DNA of 64,000 nt from Conyzicola nivalis_A (GCF_040548875.1 NZ_JBEPSJ010000006.1:1-64000), one strand, 5' to 3'; shown: positions 17,397 through 26,064, numbered from the stretch's first letter. Program-made: numbers and translations. The notes: a model not told the origin generated them from the sequence alone.

Positions 17397-17885
17397 ATGA
17401 TGAACGTCAGCAAAGACGCCCTCCGCGAGGGCCTCGCCGCCAGCCTGTCCGTGAACCGCTGGATCGACGAGGTGGCCGCGCGCTATCCGTACGAGTCGGT
17501 GGCGCAGCTGCTCGCCGTAGCCGAAGACGCCGCGACGCCGCTCAGCCCCTACGAGATCGACGAGGCTATCGCGCATCATCCGCGCATCGGCGAGAAGCCG
17601 GTCGGCGACGGCACGTCGCAGAGCCTCAGCCGCAGCGAGCAGGCGGGACTCGGCGACGCCGACGCAGACATCGCGGCGCAGATCGCGGCAGGCAACGAGG
17701 CCTACGAGGAACGGTTCGGACGCGTGTTCATCATCCGCGCCGCGGGGCGCACGCGTGCCGAGATCCTCGACGAGCTGACCCGTCGCCTCGAGCTGCCGAA
17801 CGCCACCGAGCTCGCGATCGTCGGCGAGCAGCTGCGCGAGATCGCCCTGCTGCGCCTCGAGAAGCTGTTCGGAGAAGAACTGTGA
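17397..17885 (+). CDS. uraD: 2-oxo-4-hydroxy-4-carboxy-5-ureidoimidazoline (OHCU) decarboxylase
   Basis: Decarboxylates OHCU to (S)-allantoin, the third step of urate breakdown. The 162-residue protein has the catalytic-His segment AIAHHPRIGEKP and the C-terminal ELPNATELAIVGEQLREIALLRL typical of the family. Two ATGs are adjacent (17397 and 17400). There is no ribosome site, and TAATGT at 17381-17386 suggests a nearly leaderless message. The stop overlaps the HIU hydrolase GTG. Confidence 0.94.
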   Translation: MMNVSKDALREGLAASLSVNRWIDEVAARYPYESVAQLLAVAEDAATPLSPYEIDEAIAHHPRIGEKPVGDGTSQSLSRSEQAGLGDADADIAAQIAAGNEAYEERFGRVFIIRAAGRTRAEILDELTRRLELPNATELAIVGEQLREIALLRLEKLFGEEL

Positions 17886-18208
17886 GCCACGTCACCACTC
17901 ACGTGCTCGACGCCGCGCTCGGCCGCCCCGCAGTCGGCGTCGCCGTCGCCCTGTACGACACCGACGGCGCGCTCGTCGCCGACGGCGCGACCGACGACGA
18001 CGGGCGCGTGTCCGACCTCGGACCCGACGCCCTGCCGGCCGGCGAGTACCGCATCGTGTTCGAGACGGGCGTGTACTTCGCCGCGTCGGGCGTCGACGGC
18101 TTCTACCCGCGGGTCACTATCGATTTCGAGCTGACGGATGCCACGGCGCACTACCACGTGCCTCTGCTCCTCAGCCCGTTCGCCTACTCCACCTACCGCG
18201 GAAGCTGA
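17882..18208 (+). CDS. uraH: 5-hydroxyisourate hydrolase
   Basis: A transthyretin-like enzyme of 108 residues that opens 5-hydroxyisourate, the uricase product. It shows THVLDAALGRPA with the first active-site His, the middle GEYRIVFETGVYF and FYPRV, and the C-terminal YRGS signature that separates these enzymes from transthyretins. The GTG overlaps the OHCU decarboxylase stop, so the second and third urate steps are coupled. Confidence 0.96.
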   Translation: MSHVTTHVLDAALGRPAVGVAVALYDTDGALVADGATDDDGRVSDLGPDALPAGEYRIVFETGVYFAASGVDGFYPRVTIDFELTDATAHYHVPLLLSPFAYSTYRGS

Positions 18209-18214
18209 GCCTCA

Positions 18215-19549
18215 GTGACACAGACCACCACCGGCCGCACGCGGTCGCAACGCCTCGACGCGCTCCCGTGGACGCGCAAGCACACCCGCCTGCTCGGCGG
18301 CAGCGGAATCGGCTGGGCGCTCGACGCGATGGACGTCGGGCTCATCTCCTTCGTCATCGCCCAGCTCGTCGTCGTCTGGAAGGTCGAACCCTCCGAGCTG
18401 TCCTGGGTCGCCTCGGCCGGATTCCTCGGGATGGCGATCGGCGCGAGCCTCGGCGGGCTGCTCGCCGACCGCCTCGGCCGCCGCCAGGTGTTCGCGCTCA
18501 CCCTCCTCGTCTACGGCGTCTTCACCGGGCTGTCGGCACTGTCGTGGTCGATCGGCGCGCTCATCGCGCTGCGCTTCCTCGTGGGGCTCGGTCTCGGCGC
18601 GGAGCTTCCCGTCGCGTCGACGCTCGTGAGCGAGTTCGCGCCGGCGCGCATCCGCGGACGCATCATCGTGATCCTCGAGTCGTTCTGGGCCGTCGGCTGG
18701 ACCGCGGCCGCCCTCATCGGCTATTTCATCGTTCCGACGAGTGACGACGGCTGGCGGTGGGCGCTTGCGCTCGGCGCCGTGCCCGCCGTGTGGGCGATCT
18801 TCGTGCGCTTGAGGCTGCCGGAGTCGGTGCGCTTCCTCGAGGCGAAGGGCCGTCACGGCGAGGCCGAGAAGATAGTGGCCGAGTTCGAGGATGCCGCGGG
18901 CGTGAGCTCCCCGCCCGTGGCTGTCGAGCCGCCCCCGCCGGCGGTCACCGCAGAACGTCCCGTCGCCACGCTGTTCGGTGCCCGTCTGCGTCGTCGCACC
19001 ATCTCGCTGTGGATCGTGTGGTTCTGCGTCAACTTCGCGTACTACGGCGCGTTCATCTGGCTGCCGACGGTGCTCGTCGCGCAGGGCTTCTCGCTCGTGC
19101 GGTCGTTCGAGTACACACTGCTCATCACCCTCGCTCAGCTGCCCGGCTACGCGGTCTCGGCGTGGCTCGTCGAGAAGTGGGGCCGCCGGGTCACTCTCGC
19201 GGTGTTCCTCGCCGGATCGGCCGTCTCCGCCGGGCTGTTCGGCACTGCGGGCGACGTGACCGCGATCCTCGTCTTCGGCTCCATGATGTCGTTCTTCAAC
19301 CTCGGAGCGTGGGGCGCGCTCTACGCCGTGACGCCCGAGCTGTACCCGACCCGGGTGCGCGGAACCGGCGCGGGCTGGGCTGCCGGATTCGGCCGCCTCG
19401 CCTCGATCATCGCGCCGCTGTGCGTGCCGCTGCTGCTCCTCGCCGGCGGCGTCGCGCTGCCGTTCGGGGTGTTCGCGGCGGTGTTCGCCATCGCTGCGAT
19501 CACCGCGTTGACCCTGCCCGACCTGCGCGGGAAGGCGCTCGAGGACTGA
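18215..19549 (+). CDS. MFS transporter (SV2/NiaP-like), probably purine or ureide uptake
   Basis: A 444-residue 12-helix transporter with the MFS loop signature GGLLADRLGRRQVF after helix 2 and RLPESVRFLEAKGR after helix 6, as in the NiaP/SV2-like group. Starts with GTG only six bases after the HIU hydrolase stop, so it belongs to that operon. The context suggests import of urate, allantoin or another purine, but this subfamily also moves aromatic acids; the substrate is inference. Confidence 0.9.
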   Translation: MTQTTTGRTRSQRLDALPWTRKHTRLLGGSGIGWALDAMDVGLISFVIAQLVVVWKVEPSELSWVASAGFLGMAIGASLGGLLADRLGRRQVFALTLLVYGVFTGLSALSWSIGALIALRFLVGLGLGAELPVASTLVSEFAPARIRGRIIVILESFWAVGWTAAALIGYFIVPTSDDGWRWALALGAVPAVWAIFVRLRLPESVRFLEAKGRHGEAEKIVAEFEDAAGVSSPPVAVEPPPPAVTAERPVATLFGARLRRRTISLWIVWFCVNFAYYGAFIWLPTVLVAQGFSLVRSFEYTLLITLAQLPGYAVSAWLVEKWGRRVTLAVFLAGSAVSAGLFGTAGDVTAILVFGSMMSFFNLGAWGALYAVTPELYPTRVRGTGAGWAAGFGRLASIIAPLCVPLLLLAGGVALPFGVFAAVFAIAAITALTLPDLRGKALED

Positions 19550-19558
19550 CCCCGCACT

Positions 19559-19570
19559 AGCACTAGTGCT
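19559..19570. promoter_or_regulatory. Palindrome upstream of the kinase gene
   Basis: AGCACTAGTGCT is a perfect 12-bp palindrome preceded by an extra GCACTAG half-site. It lies 31 bases upstream of the kinase ATG, with a possible extended -10 (TACCGT, 19590-19595) six bases before the start. Possible operator; no regulator recognised. Confidence 0.4.
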
Positions 19571-19601
19571 GACCGCGTTCCGCGTGGGTTACCGTTGACA
19601 A

Positions 19602-21011
19602 ATGGACTCCTCTCGCGCGCCCGGCCTCGCCGCGGGCACCGTCATCGGCGGTCGCTACACGGTCGAGTCGCTGCTCGGCCGCGGCGGGATGGCCTCGGTC
19701 TACCGCGCGATCGACGTTCCGCTCGGACGTAGCGTCGCCGTCAAGGTGTTCACGATCGACACCGAGGGCGCCGCGGGACTCGGGCGCGAGTCATCCGAGA
19801 TCCAGCTGCTCGCCTCTCTCAACCACCACGCCCTCGTCACGCTCTTCGACGCGAACGTCGACACCGGCGACGGCGTCGACCACTCGTTCCTGGTGATGGA
19901 ACTCGTCGAGGGGCCCACGCTCAAGGAGCGCATCGAGAGCGGCCCGATCGCCGAGCTCGACGTCGCCCAGATGGTCGTCGACCTCGCCGAGGCCCTGCAC
20001 GTGGTGCACGGCAACGGAGTCGTGCATCGCGACGTGAAGCCGGCGAATATCCTGCTCAACCCCTCGGTGCAGAGCTCGATCGAGTTTCGCGCCAAGCTGA
20101 GCGACTTCGGGATCGCCTACCTCATCGACAGCACCCGGCTCACGATGCCGGGCACGATCATCGGCACCGCCGCGTACCTCAGCCCCGAGCAGGCGCGAGG
20201 CGTCGCTCCCGGCTCGCCGTCGGACATATACTCGCTCGGCCTTGTCACGCTCGAGGCGCTCACCGGCGTGCGCGCCTTCGAGGGCTCGATGATCGAATCG
20301 CTCTCGGCCCGGCTGGTGGGCGACCCGGTGATCCCGGGAACCCTCGGCGCGGAGTGGCGGGCGCTGCTCGGCCGGATGACCGACCGCGACGCCGGGGCCC
20401 GGCCGACCGCGCTCGAGGTCGCCGAGATCGCACGCCGCATCGAACGCGAGATATACGCGGCGACCGACGGACTCGGCACGCAGGAGACGCAGCCCTTCGG
20501 CGCGGCCGACCTGCTCGAGGCCACCCGGCCGCTCGGGGCGAAGGAGCAGCCCGGTGCGACCGAGGCCCTCGGCGCGACTGCGGCGCTCGGGGCGACGGCG
20601 GCGCTCGGTTCCACGGCACCCCTCGGCGCGACTGCGGCGCTCGGGGTGACCGAAGCGCTCGGTTCGACCGCGGCGCTCGAGCCGACCGGACCTCTCGAAC
20701 CCACGCGCGCCCTCGACCAGCCCACGCGTGTGCTGCCGGCGCCATCCGAGGGCGAGACGGTCGTGTTGACCGCGCCCGCCGCCTCTGGGACCGCCGCCGC
20801 GGCCCCGGAACCCTCGAAGCGCCGCATCGCCCACCCGCGCCGGGTGATCCTCGCGGTGGCTGCCGTCCTCGTCGCGTTGACGGTCGGCGGATTCGCGTGG
20901 AACGCCGTGGCCTCGGGCGGATCCAGTGAGGTCGCACCGCCGGCGCTGCCGGACAACGGGGGAGCCCTCGGCGTGCACCTCGACGAACTGATGGAGAGCG
21001 TGACACCGTGA
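19602..21011 (+). CDS. Membrane-anchored Ser/Thr protein kinase (PknB type)
   Basis: A Hanks-type kinase of 469 residues. The kinase domain (about 15-280) has the Gly loop LLGRGGMASVYRA, the lysine in VAVKVF, catalytic HRDVKPANILL, SDFGIA and the activation segment GTAAYLSPEQARG; all key residues are present. A low-complexity linker (about 310-375) has LGATAA-like hexapeptides. One transmembrane helix (about 413-435) leads to a short extracellular tail of some 30 residues without PASTA domains. The stop overlaps a lipoprotein gene, a possible partner or substrate. Confidence 0.93.
   Translation: MDSSRAPGLAAGTVIGGRYTVESLLGRGGMASVYRAIDVPLGRSVAVKVFTIDTEGAAGLGRESSEIQLLASLNHHALVTLFDANVDTGDGVDHSFLVMELVEGPTLKERIESGPIAELDVAQMVVDLAEALHVVHGNGVVHRDVKPANILLNPSVQSSIEFRAKLSDFGIAYLIDSTRLTMPGTIIGTAAYLSPEQARGVAPGSPSDIYSLGLVTLEALTGVRAFEGSMIESLSARLVGDPVIPGTLGAEWRALLGRMTDRDAGARPTALEVAEIARRIEREIYAATDGLGTQETQPFGAADLLEATRPLGAKEQPGATEALGATAALGATAALGSTAPLGATAALGVTEALGSTAALEPTGPLEPTRALDQPTRVLPAPSEGETVVLTAPAASGTAAAAPEPSKRRIAHPRRVILAVAAVLVALTVGGFAWNAVASGGSSEVAPPALPDNGGALGVHLDELMESVTP
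20551..20720 (+). repeat. Degenerate hexapeptide-coding repeat in the kinase linker
   Basis: About eight imperfect 18-24-base units such as CTCGGCGCGACTGCGG encode the series LGATAA, LGSTAP, LGATAA, LGVTEA, LGSTAA. Repeated threonines after short hydrophobic spacers could be phosphorylation sites; that is inference. Confidence 0.7.
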
Positions 21012-21469
21012 GCCGACGACTGACAACCGCAATGCTGATCGTGCTGGTCTCGGGCGCGGCGCTCACGGCCTGCGCGCCCCAGCCCGCAGTGAGCGACGAG
21101 GCCGCGGAGGGCCTGCAGGCCTCTGTGCTGGTGGTCGCGGAGAGCGCGGCCGCGAACGATCTGGCACGCGCCGTTTCAGAGCTCGACGCACTCCAGGCGC
21201 GTCTCGACGGCGCGAAGGGGAGCGGCGACGTCAGCGACGAGCGCTCGGAGAAGATCCAGGCGGCGATAGACCTCGTGCGCGCCGACCTGGCCGAGCGGGT
21301 AGCGGCGGCGGAGGCCGCGGCGGCGAAGCTCGCCGAGGAGAAGCGGTTGGCCGACGAGCAGGCCGCTGCGGACAAGCTGGCCGAGGAAAAGGCCGCCGCC
21401 GAGCAGGCGGAGAGGGACAAGGGCAAGGGCGGGCCCGGCAAGGGCAACGACAGGGACGACGAGGACTAG
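21008..21469 (+). CDS. Putative lipoprotein with C-terminal charged coiled coil
   Basis: A 153-residue protein with a signal peptide ending in a lipobox (GAALTAC, Cys near 22). A helical middle (residues 30-90) precedes an Ala/Glu/Lys coiled coil (about 95-140, repeats of KLAEEK and ADEQAA) and a Gly/Lys/Asp tail. I recognise no family. Translation is coupled to the kinase through a GTGA overlap, suggesting the lipoprotein is an extracytoplasmic partner of the kinase or a wall-binding sensor. Confidence 0.75.
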   Translation: MSRRLTTAMLIVLVSGAALTACAPQPAVSDEAAEGLQASVLVVAESAAANDLARAVSELDALQARLDGAKGSGDVSDERSEKIQAAIDLVRADLAERVAAAEAAAAKLAEEKRLADEQAAADKLAEEKAAAEQAERDKGKGGPGKGNDRDDED

Positions 21470-21542
21470 CGGTCGCGCCCGTTGGTCGAGTAACGCCGTC
21501 TACGGCGCGTCGCTGGCGGACGACGATGCTCACCGTCGCAAT

Positions 21543-21591
21543 AGTGCACTTGTGTGCCGGATCGCGTGATGAAACGGCGCACAAGTGCACT
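21543..21591. repeat. 49-base intergenic hairpin
   Basis: The 17-base arms at 21543-21559 and 21575-21591 pair with one mismatch; the outer part is AGTGCACTTGTG against CACAAGTGCACT. The loop is 15 bases and there is no T-run. Confidence 0.75.
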
Positions 21592-21636
21592 CTCGAGGCG
21601 GCGAGGCCCGGACGCGGACGCCAAAGCCGCACTGAC

Positions 21637-21685
21637 TGGCCACTTGTGGCGGGATGCCGGCGGGCCAAACGTGCGCAAGTGGCCA
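21637..21685. repeat. Second 49-base intergenic hairpin
   Basis: TGGCCACTTG (21637-21646) pairs exactly with CAAGTGGCCA (21676-21685). It has the same total length as the hairpin at 21543 and shares its CACTTGTG core, so the two look like diverged copies. Confidence 0.7.
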
Positions 21686-21771
21686 CCCAGCCACCCTCAC
21701 GCGCTGCACTCGGTGCCCGGGCGCCGCGAACGCGGCACGAGGCCGAGAACGCGGCCGGAAGCCAGCGTGGC

Positions 21772-22281
21772 TCAGTAGTCGGTGCGGGCGTCCTGCTCCA
21801 GCCACGCGTCGAACGGTTCCGGCGCGTTCTCCGTGCGCACGCTGTCGACCGCCATGCCCCACGTCGCGCGGTCGCGGGCGAAGAGCTCGTAGAACTCCCG
21901 GTCGTCGAAGCCTCCGCGCGCCGCGTCGTCGCGGTCGGCGGCGAACACCACGCGGTCGAGCCGCGCCCAGAGCGACGCCGCGAGACACAGCGGGCACGGT
22001 TCGCACGACGTGTACAGCGTCATTCCTGCGAGCCAGAACTGCCCGACCGCCTGGCAGGCGGCGCGGATCGCGGTGACCTCGGCGTGGGCCGTCGGGTCGA
22101 GGTTCGCGGTGACGCGGTTCTGCCCCTCGGCGATGAGCTCGCCGTCACGCACGACGACGGCGCCGAAGGGCCCCCCGCCGTTCGCCACGTTCAGGGTCGC
22201 CAGCTCGATGGCCCTGGCGAGCCACTTCGCATCGGTCTCGGCCTGAGCCGCGGCATCCGCCGATTCGATCGTGTCGCTCAT
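21772..22281 (-). CDS. guaD: Guanine deaminase (cytidine-deaminase fold)
   Basis: Converts guanine to xanthine and ammonia. A 169-residue zinc deaminase with the catalytic HAEVTAIRAA and the zinc Cys pair SCEPCPLCLA. The GGGPFGAVVV and C-terminal FDDREFYELFA segments fit GuaD rather than TadA or cytidine deaminase. Its ATG overlaps the uricase stop (ATGA), so it is the distal gene of the uricase operon and feeds xanthine dehydrogenase. Confidence 0.88.
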   Translation of the reverse strand: MSDTIESADAAAQAETDAKWLARAIELATLNVANGGGPFGAVVVRDGELIAEGQNRVTANLDPTAHAEVTAIRAACQAVGQFWLAGMTLYTSCEPCPLCLAASLWARLDRVVFAADRDDAARGGFDDREFYELFARDRATWGMAVDSVRTENAPEPFDAWLEQDARTDY

Positions 22282-23171
22282 GCGAGTCCCGCCGAGATCC
22301 GCCAGGCATCGCCGGCGTCGGGGGCGTCGTCACGCAGCACCGTCGCCTCGATGAGCCCGTACGGGCGGTCGGCGGCGATGAACACCTCGCCGGGGTTCTC
22401 GAGTTCGAACGGCGACAGGTCGACGGCGAAGTGGTGCTTGTTCGGCGCCTTCAGCCGCACCTCGGCGACGAACGGGTAGGCCTCGAGCACCGATCGTCCC
22501 ATGTGCCAGAGGGTCTGCTGCAGGGCGAGCGACTGCAGGGTGGCGAACTCCCTCACCATGATCTGCTTGATGCCGGCATAGATCTTCTCCCAGTCGACCT
22601 CGACCGAGGTGAACCGCCACTGCGCCACGAGCGAGGTGGCCATGACGCGGTCGTGGGTCTCCTGCAGGGTCGTGTACTCGTCGCTCAGGAAGCCGGCGAA
22701 CTCGCTGCCGGTCGACTTGAGCAGCACGAGGTTCTTGAACCCGCCGATGACGTGCTCACCGGTGGCGTCCACCGTGACGGCTGCCGTGCGGATCTCCTGA
22801 CCCTTGCGCAGCCAGGTGTGGTCGTGTTCCACGCCGTCGACGACGGCGCGCTCCCAGGCATACTCCTCGACCTCGATGCGGGCGCCCTCGACGGGGGCGA
22901 CGTCGTGCACGAAGTGGCGTGCCAGGTCGAGGCCGAAGTCCTCGATCGACTCGACGCCCTTCGACTTCGCGAACGCGAAGGCCGTGTTCTTCTGGGTGTC
23001 GGTGGGAAGCACGTTCGTCTGGTCGCCGGAGAGGTAGGCCGGGTCGAACGGTCCGCGCAGGGCGGTGCTCACGTTGAGGTCGCGGATCTCGTGCCGCTTC
23101 GCGTCGCGGTAGATGCGCACCACGCGGTTCTCGGCTTTGCCGTATTGGTGGTCGCCCAGGATGATTGCCAT
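22278..23171 (-). CDS. pucL: Urate oxidase (uricase)
   Basis: Oxidises urate to 5-hydroxyisourate without a cofactor. The 297-residue protein has YGKAENRVVRIYRD at the N-terminus, TDTQKNTAFAFAK with the catalytic Lys/Thr region, the NLVLLKSTGSEFAGFL core and the KHHFAVDLSPF-type segment APNKHHFAVDL. No OHCU decarboxylase domain is fused, unlike Bacillus PucL; that enzyme is separate at 17397. The ATG lies 22 bases from a GTNAC-type dyad at 23194-23209. Confidence 0.96.
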   Translation of the reverse strand: MAIILGDHQYGKAENRVVRIYRDAKRHEIRDLNVSTALRGPFDPAYLSGDQTNVLPTDTQKNTAFAFAKSKGVESIEDFGLDLARHFVHDVAPVEGARIEVEEYAWERAVVDGVEHDHTWLRKGQEIRTAAVTVDATGEHVIGGFKNLVLLKSTGSEFAGFLSDEYTTLQETHDRVMATSLVAQWRFTSVEVDWEKIYAGIKQIMVREFATLQSLALQQTLWHMGRSVLEAYPFVAEVRLKAPNKHHFAVDLSPFELENPGEVFIAADRPYGLIEATVLRDDAPDAGDAWRISAGLA

Positions 23172-23193
23172 CCCGCGATTCTGCCACTGCCAT

Positions 23194-23209
23194 GTGACCG
23201 GGGTGTTAC
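23194..23209. promoter_or_regulatory. GlnR-like site upstream of uricase
   Basis: Reads GTGAC-N6-GTTAC on the plus strand and GTAAC-N6-GTCAC towards uricase. Spacing and a-type half-sites fit GlnR boxes, but the b-site is GTCAC instead of GAAAC. The same architecture and distance recur before the xdh operon (34204-34219). Confidence 0.45.
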
Positions 23210-23242
23210 AGGGGCGGGCGGATGCTTCGGCCCGGGAGCCGA

Positions 23243-23293
23243 GGGGCAAAGAATCGACTTTCAGCGGCCGGTTCAGCAGCGGAAGTTTGCCCC
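23243..23293. repeat. GGGGCAA-type hairpin element, copy 1
   Basis: GGGGCAAA (23243-23250) pairs with TTTGCCCC (23286-23293). The internal sequence AGAATCGACTTTCAG and the right part GCAGCGGAAGTTTGCCCC are shared with copy 2, 81 bases further on in the same orientation. Confidence 0.75.
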
Positions 23294-23323
23294 GCGGGTC
23301 TTGGGGAGGCCGGCCCCGGTGCT

Positions 23324-23378
23324 GAGGGGCAAGGAATCGACTTTCAGTGGCCGGTTGGGCAGCGGAAGTTTGCCCCTC
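23324..23378. repeat. GGGGCAA-type hairpin element, copy 2
   Basis: GAGGGGCAA (23324-23332) pairs with TTGCCCCTC (23370-23378). It is a near copy of the element at 23243 and shares GAGGGGCAA-N-GAATCGACT with the element at 39301. The pair lies between the allantoinase stop and the uricase promoter. Confidence 0.75.
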
Positions 23379-23408
23379 GGGTCTGGGTGGCGGATGCCTC
23401 GGCGAGCG

Positions 23409-24740
23409 TCAGCGGTCGAGCAGCAGGCCGCGCGGCTCGGCGTCGGGCGCGACATCCACCGGCTGGCCGGCGAGCAGGGTCTGGCGCACGACGCCGCGCA
23501 GCTCCCGCCCGTCGAAGGCGCTCACCGGGTTCTTGTGCAGCAGCCGGTCGGCGTGCACGGTGAACGCCTCGTCGGGGGCGAAGACGACGAGATCGGCGTC
23601 GGCGCCGACCGCGATGCGGCCCTTCGACTCGAGTCCGGCGAAGCGGGCCGTGGCGCTCGACATCCAGCCGAGCACGCGCTCGAGCGGGATGTCGCGGCGC
23701 GCGGCCTCGGTCCAGACGGCGGCGAGGCCGAGCTGCAGGCCGGCGATGCCGCCCCAGGCGAGTCCGAAGTCGCCGCCGTGCGCGAACTTGAGCTCGGGGG
23801 TGGAGGGGGAGTGGTCGGTGACGACGATGTCGATGTCGCCGTCGAGCAGCGCCTGCCAGAGCGCGTCGCGGTTGGCCTCGTCGCGGATCGGCGGGCAGCA
23901 CTTGAACTGCGTCGCGCCGTCGGCGATCTGCTCCTCGCTGATGGTCAGGTAGTGCGGGCAGGTCTCGACCGTGATCTTCAGCCCCTCGGCGCGGGCGGCG
24001 CGCAGGGCGGGCAGGGCGGCGGCCGATGAGAGGTGCAGGATGTGCGCGCGGGCGCCCGTGCGCCGCACCCCGGCGATGACGCGGTCGATCGCGGTGGTCT
24101 CCGCCGCATCCGGACGCGACTCGACGAACCGGTGGTAGTCGACGCCGCCCTCGTTCGCGCTCGCGTCGAGCACGCCGGGGTCTTCGGCGTGCACGATCAG
24201 CAGCCCGTCGAAGGTCGCGATCTCCTCGAGCGCGAGGTCGAGCTGTTCGGCGTCGAGGTGGCCGAACTCGTCGACGCCGCTCGGGGCGAGAAACGCCTTG
24301 AAGCCGAAGACGCCCGCCTCGTGCAGCTCGCGCAGGGTGCCGAGGTTCTCGGGAACGGCGCCGCCCCAGAAGCCCACATTCACCATGGCCTTCTCGGCGG
24401 CGACGGCCCGCTTGGCGTCGAGGGCGGCGACGGTCGTGGTCGCGGGGATGCTGTTCAACGGCATGTCGATGAGGGTGGTGACCCCGCCGGCGGCCGCGGC
24501 CCGGGTGGCGCTGGCGAATCCCTCCCACTCGGTGCGCCCGGGCTCGTTGACGTGCACGTGTGTGTCGACGATGCCCGGTACGAGCACCTCGTCATCGGCG
24601 AGGGTGATGACCCTGTCGCCCTCAAGCGGTGTGGCGCTGACCGCCCGGATGACGCCGCCCGTCACCCCGACCTCGGCCGCCCGCCAGTTGCCGCCGATGA
24701 GAACGAAGGCGCCGCGCACGACGAGGTCGAAGGTTGTCAT
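23409..24740 (-). CDS. allB: Allantoinase
   Basis: Cyclic amidohydrolase of 443 residues that opens allantoin to allantoate. Zinc-ligand motif GIVDTHVHVNEPGRTEWEGF is at about residue 55; the lysine segment GFKAFLAPSG, the HAED histidine and the late TDHSPSTPELK are all present, matching allantoinase more closely than dihydropyrimidinase. The ATG lies ten bases after the stop of an MFS gene, so it may be read through from the TetR-MFS unit as well as from an internal promoter. Confidence 0.93.
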   Translation of the reverse strand: MTTFDLVVRGAFVLIGGNWRAAEVGVTGGVIRAVSATPLEGDRVITLADDEVLVPGIVDTHVHVNEPGRTEWEGFASATRAAAAGGVTTLIDMPLNSIPATTTVAALDAKRAVAAEKAMVNVGFWGGAVPENLGTLRELHEAGVFGFKAFLAPSGVDEFGHLDAEQLDLALEEIATFDGLLIVHAEDPGVLDASANEGGVDYHRFVESRPDAAETTAIDRVIAGVRRTGARAHILHLSSAAALPALRAARAEGLKITVETCPHYLTISEEQIADGATQFKCCPPIRDEANRDALWQALLDGDIDIVVTDHSPSTPELKFAHGGDFGLAWGGIAGLQLGLAAVWTEAARRDIPLERVLGWMSSATARFAGLESKGRIAVGADADLVVFAPDEAFTVHADRLLHKNPVSAFDGRELRGVVRQTLLAGQPVDVAPDAEPRGLLLDR

Positions 24741-24750
24741 GCGCTCAACG

Positions 24751-26064
24751 TTAGGCCTTCGGGTCGAGGGCGTCGTAATCGCGGAACGACGGGTTGAGCC
24801 GCACGAGAACACCCACGAGCGACACGATGAGCAGCCCGCCGAGCACCGACGGCAGCCAGAGCAGCGTCGTCGCGACGACCAGTCCGACGAAGGCGTCGCC
24901 CAGACGCGGCCCGCCGGTCACGACCACGATGTAGATGCCCTGGGTGCGGCCGCGCATGGAGTCGGGCACCGCCGACTGCAGCATCGTGGTGCGGAACACC
25001 GAGCTCACGTTGTCGGCGGCTCCCGCACCGGCGAGGGCGAGCGCCGCGAGGGCCAGCGCGGGGATGTTGGCGGTCGAGAGCGAGTCGGTGATCGAACCGC
25101 TCCGATCTGTGCCGAGCGGCAGCAGCACCAGCCCGAAGGCGAGCATAAAACCGCCGTAGGCCATGACCGAGTTGCGGATGGCGAGACCCTGACGGCGCAC
25201 CTGGCCGAGGCGGCCCGAGAGGAGCGAGCTGAGCAGCGTGCCGGTAGCCCCTGCGGCGAAAAGGATGCCCACCGTGATGGCGCCTCCGCCGATGACGAGC
25301 GCGCCGACGGCCGGGTAGAGCACGCGCGCCATGCCGAAGGTCATGGCGACGATGTCGATCAGGAAGCCGAGGCGGATGTTCGGCGCCCGCCGCAGGAAGC
25401 CGAGCCCCTCGCGCAACGCTCTCACGCCGCGGGTGCTGGAGCCGCCCTCCGGGACGATCGCGGGCAGAGTCAGCACGCCGGTGAACGCGGCGAGGAAGAG
25501 CACGGCGTCGATCGTGTAGGTCCACTGGATTCCGATGGTGGCCACGAGAACGCCGGCGAGGGCGGGACCGACCGTGATGGCGATTCCCATGCTGATTCCA
25601 CCGAGAGCGGATGCCGCTGGCAGCAGTTCCTTGTCGACCAGACGCGGCACGATCGCCATGCGGGTGGCGCTCACGATGGTGGTCGCGACGGCGGTGAGCG
25701 TCGTGAGCACGTAGTAGAACCAGAGCACGTCGATGTGGAACCAGGCCAGTCCGGCGAGGCACAGCACCGAGACCCAGGCGACCGACTCGGCGGCGATCGC
25801 GACGATGCGGCGGTCGAAGCGGTCGGCGAGCACGCCGCCGTAGAGCCCGGCAATGATCATCGGCAGAAGCCCGACGACGCCGACGAGCGCGACCGCCCCG
25901 GTCGAGCCGGTGAGGTCGTAGATGTGCAGGCTGACCGCGACGACGGTCATCTGGCCGCCGACTCCGGCGATGCCGGTGCCGAGCCAGAGGCGGAAGAACG
26001 CGGGGCTGCTGCGGAACGGGGTGAGGTCGACGAGGTGGCTGCGGCGGGCGACCGGAGCGCTCAC
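24751..26064 (-). CDS. MFS efflux transporter (MFS_3 type)
   Basis: A 437-residue transporter with about twelve helices, starting at a GTG that overlaps the TetR stop. FRLWLGTGIAGVGGQMTVVA begins helix 1, and LYGGVLADRFDRRIV is the loop after helix 2; similarity is to the EntS-like/transmembrane secretion effector group. Drug or siderophore export is the usual role. Operon with tetR; expression is probably set by the twin operators at 26645 and 26681. Confidence 0.9.
   Translation of the reverse strand: MSAPVARRSHLVDLTPFRSSPAFFRLWLGTGIAGVGGQMTVVAVSLHIYDLTGSTGAVALVGVVGLLPMIIAGLYGGVLADRFDRRIVAIAAESVAWVSVLCLAGLAWFHIDVLWFYYVLTTLTAVATTIVSATRMAIVPRLVDKELLPAASALGGISMGIAITVGPALAGVLVATIGIQWTYTIDAVLFLAAFTGVLTLPAIVPEGGSSTRGVRALREGLGFLRRAPNIRLGFLIDIVAMTFGMARVLYPAVGALVIGGGAITVGILFAAGATGTLLSSLLSGRLGQVRRQGLAIRNSVMAYGGFMLAFGLVLLPLGTDRSGSITDSLSTANIPALALAALALAGAGAADNVSSVFRTTMLQSAVPDSMRGRTQGIYIVVVTGGPRLGDAFVGLVVATTLLWLPSVLGGLLIVSLVGVLVRLNPSFRDYDALDPKA

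Larger units (their letters stand above)
21470..21771. other. Gene-free stretch between convergent genes
   Basis: About 300 bases between the lipoprotein and guanine deaminase genes. I see no credible coding region; it holds two 49-base hairpins (21543-21591 and 21637-21685). Confidence 0.6.
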
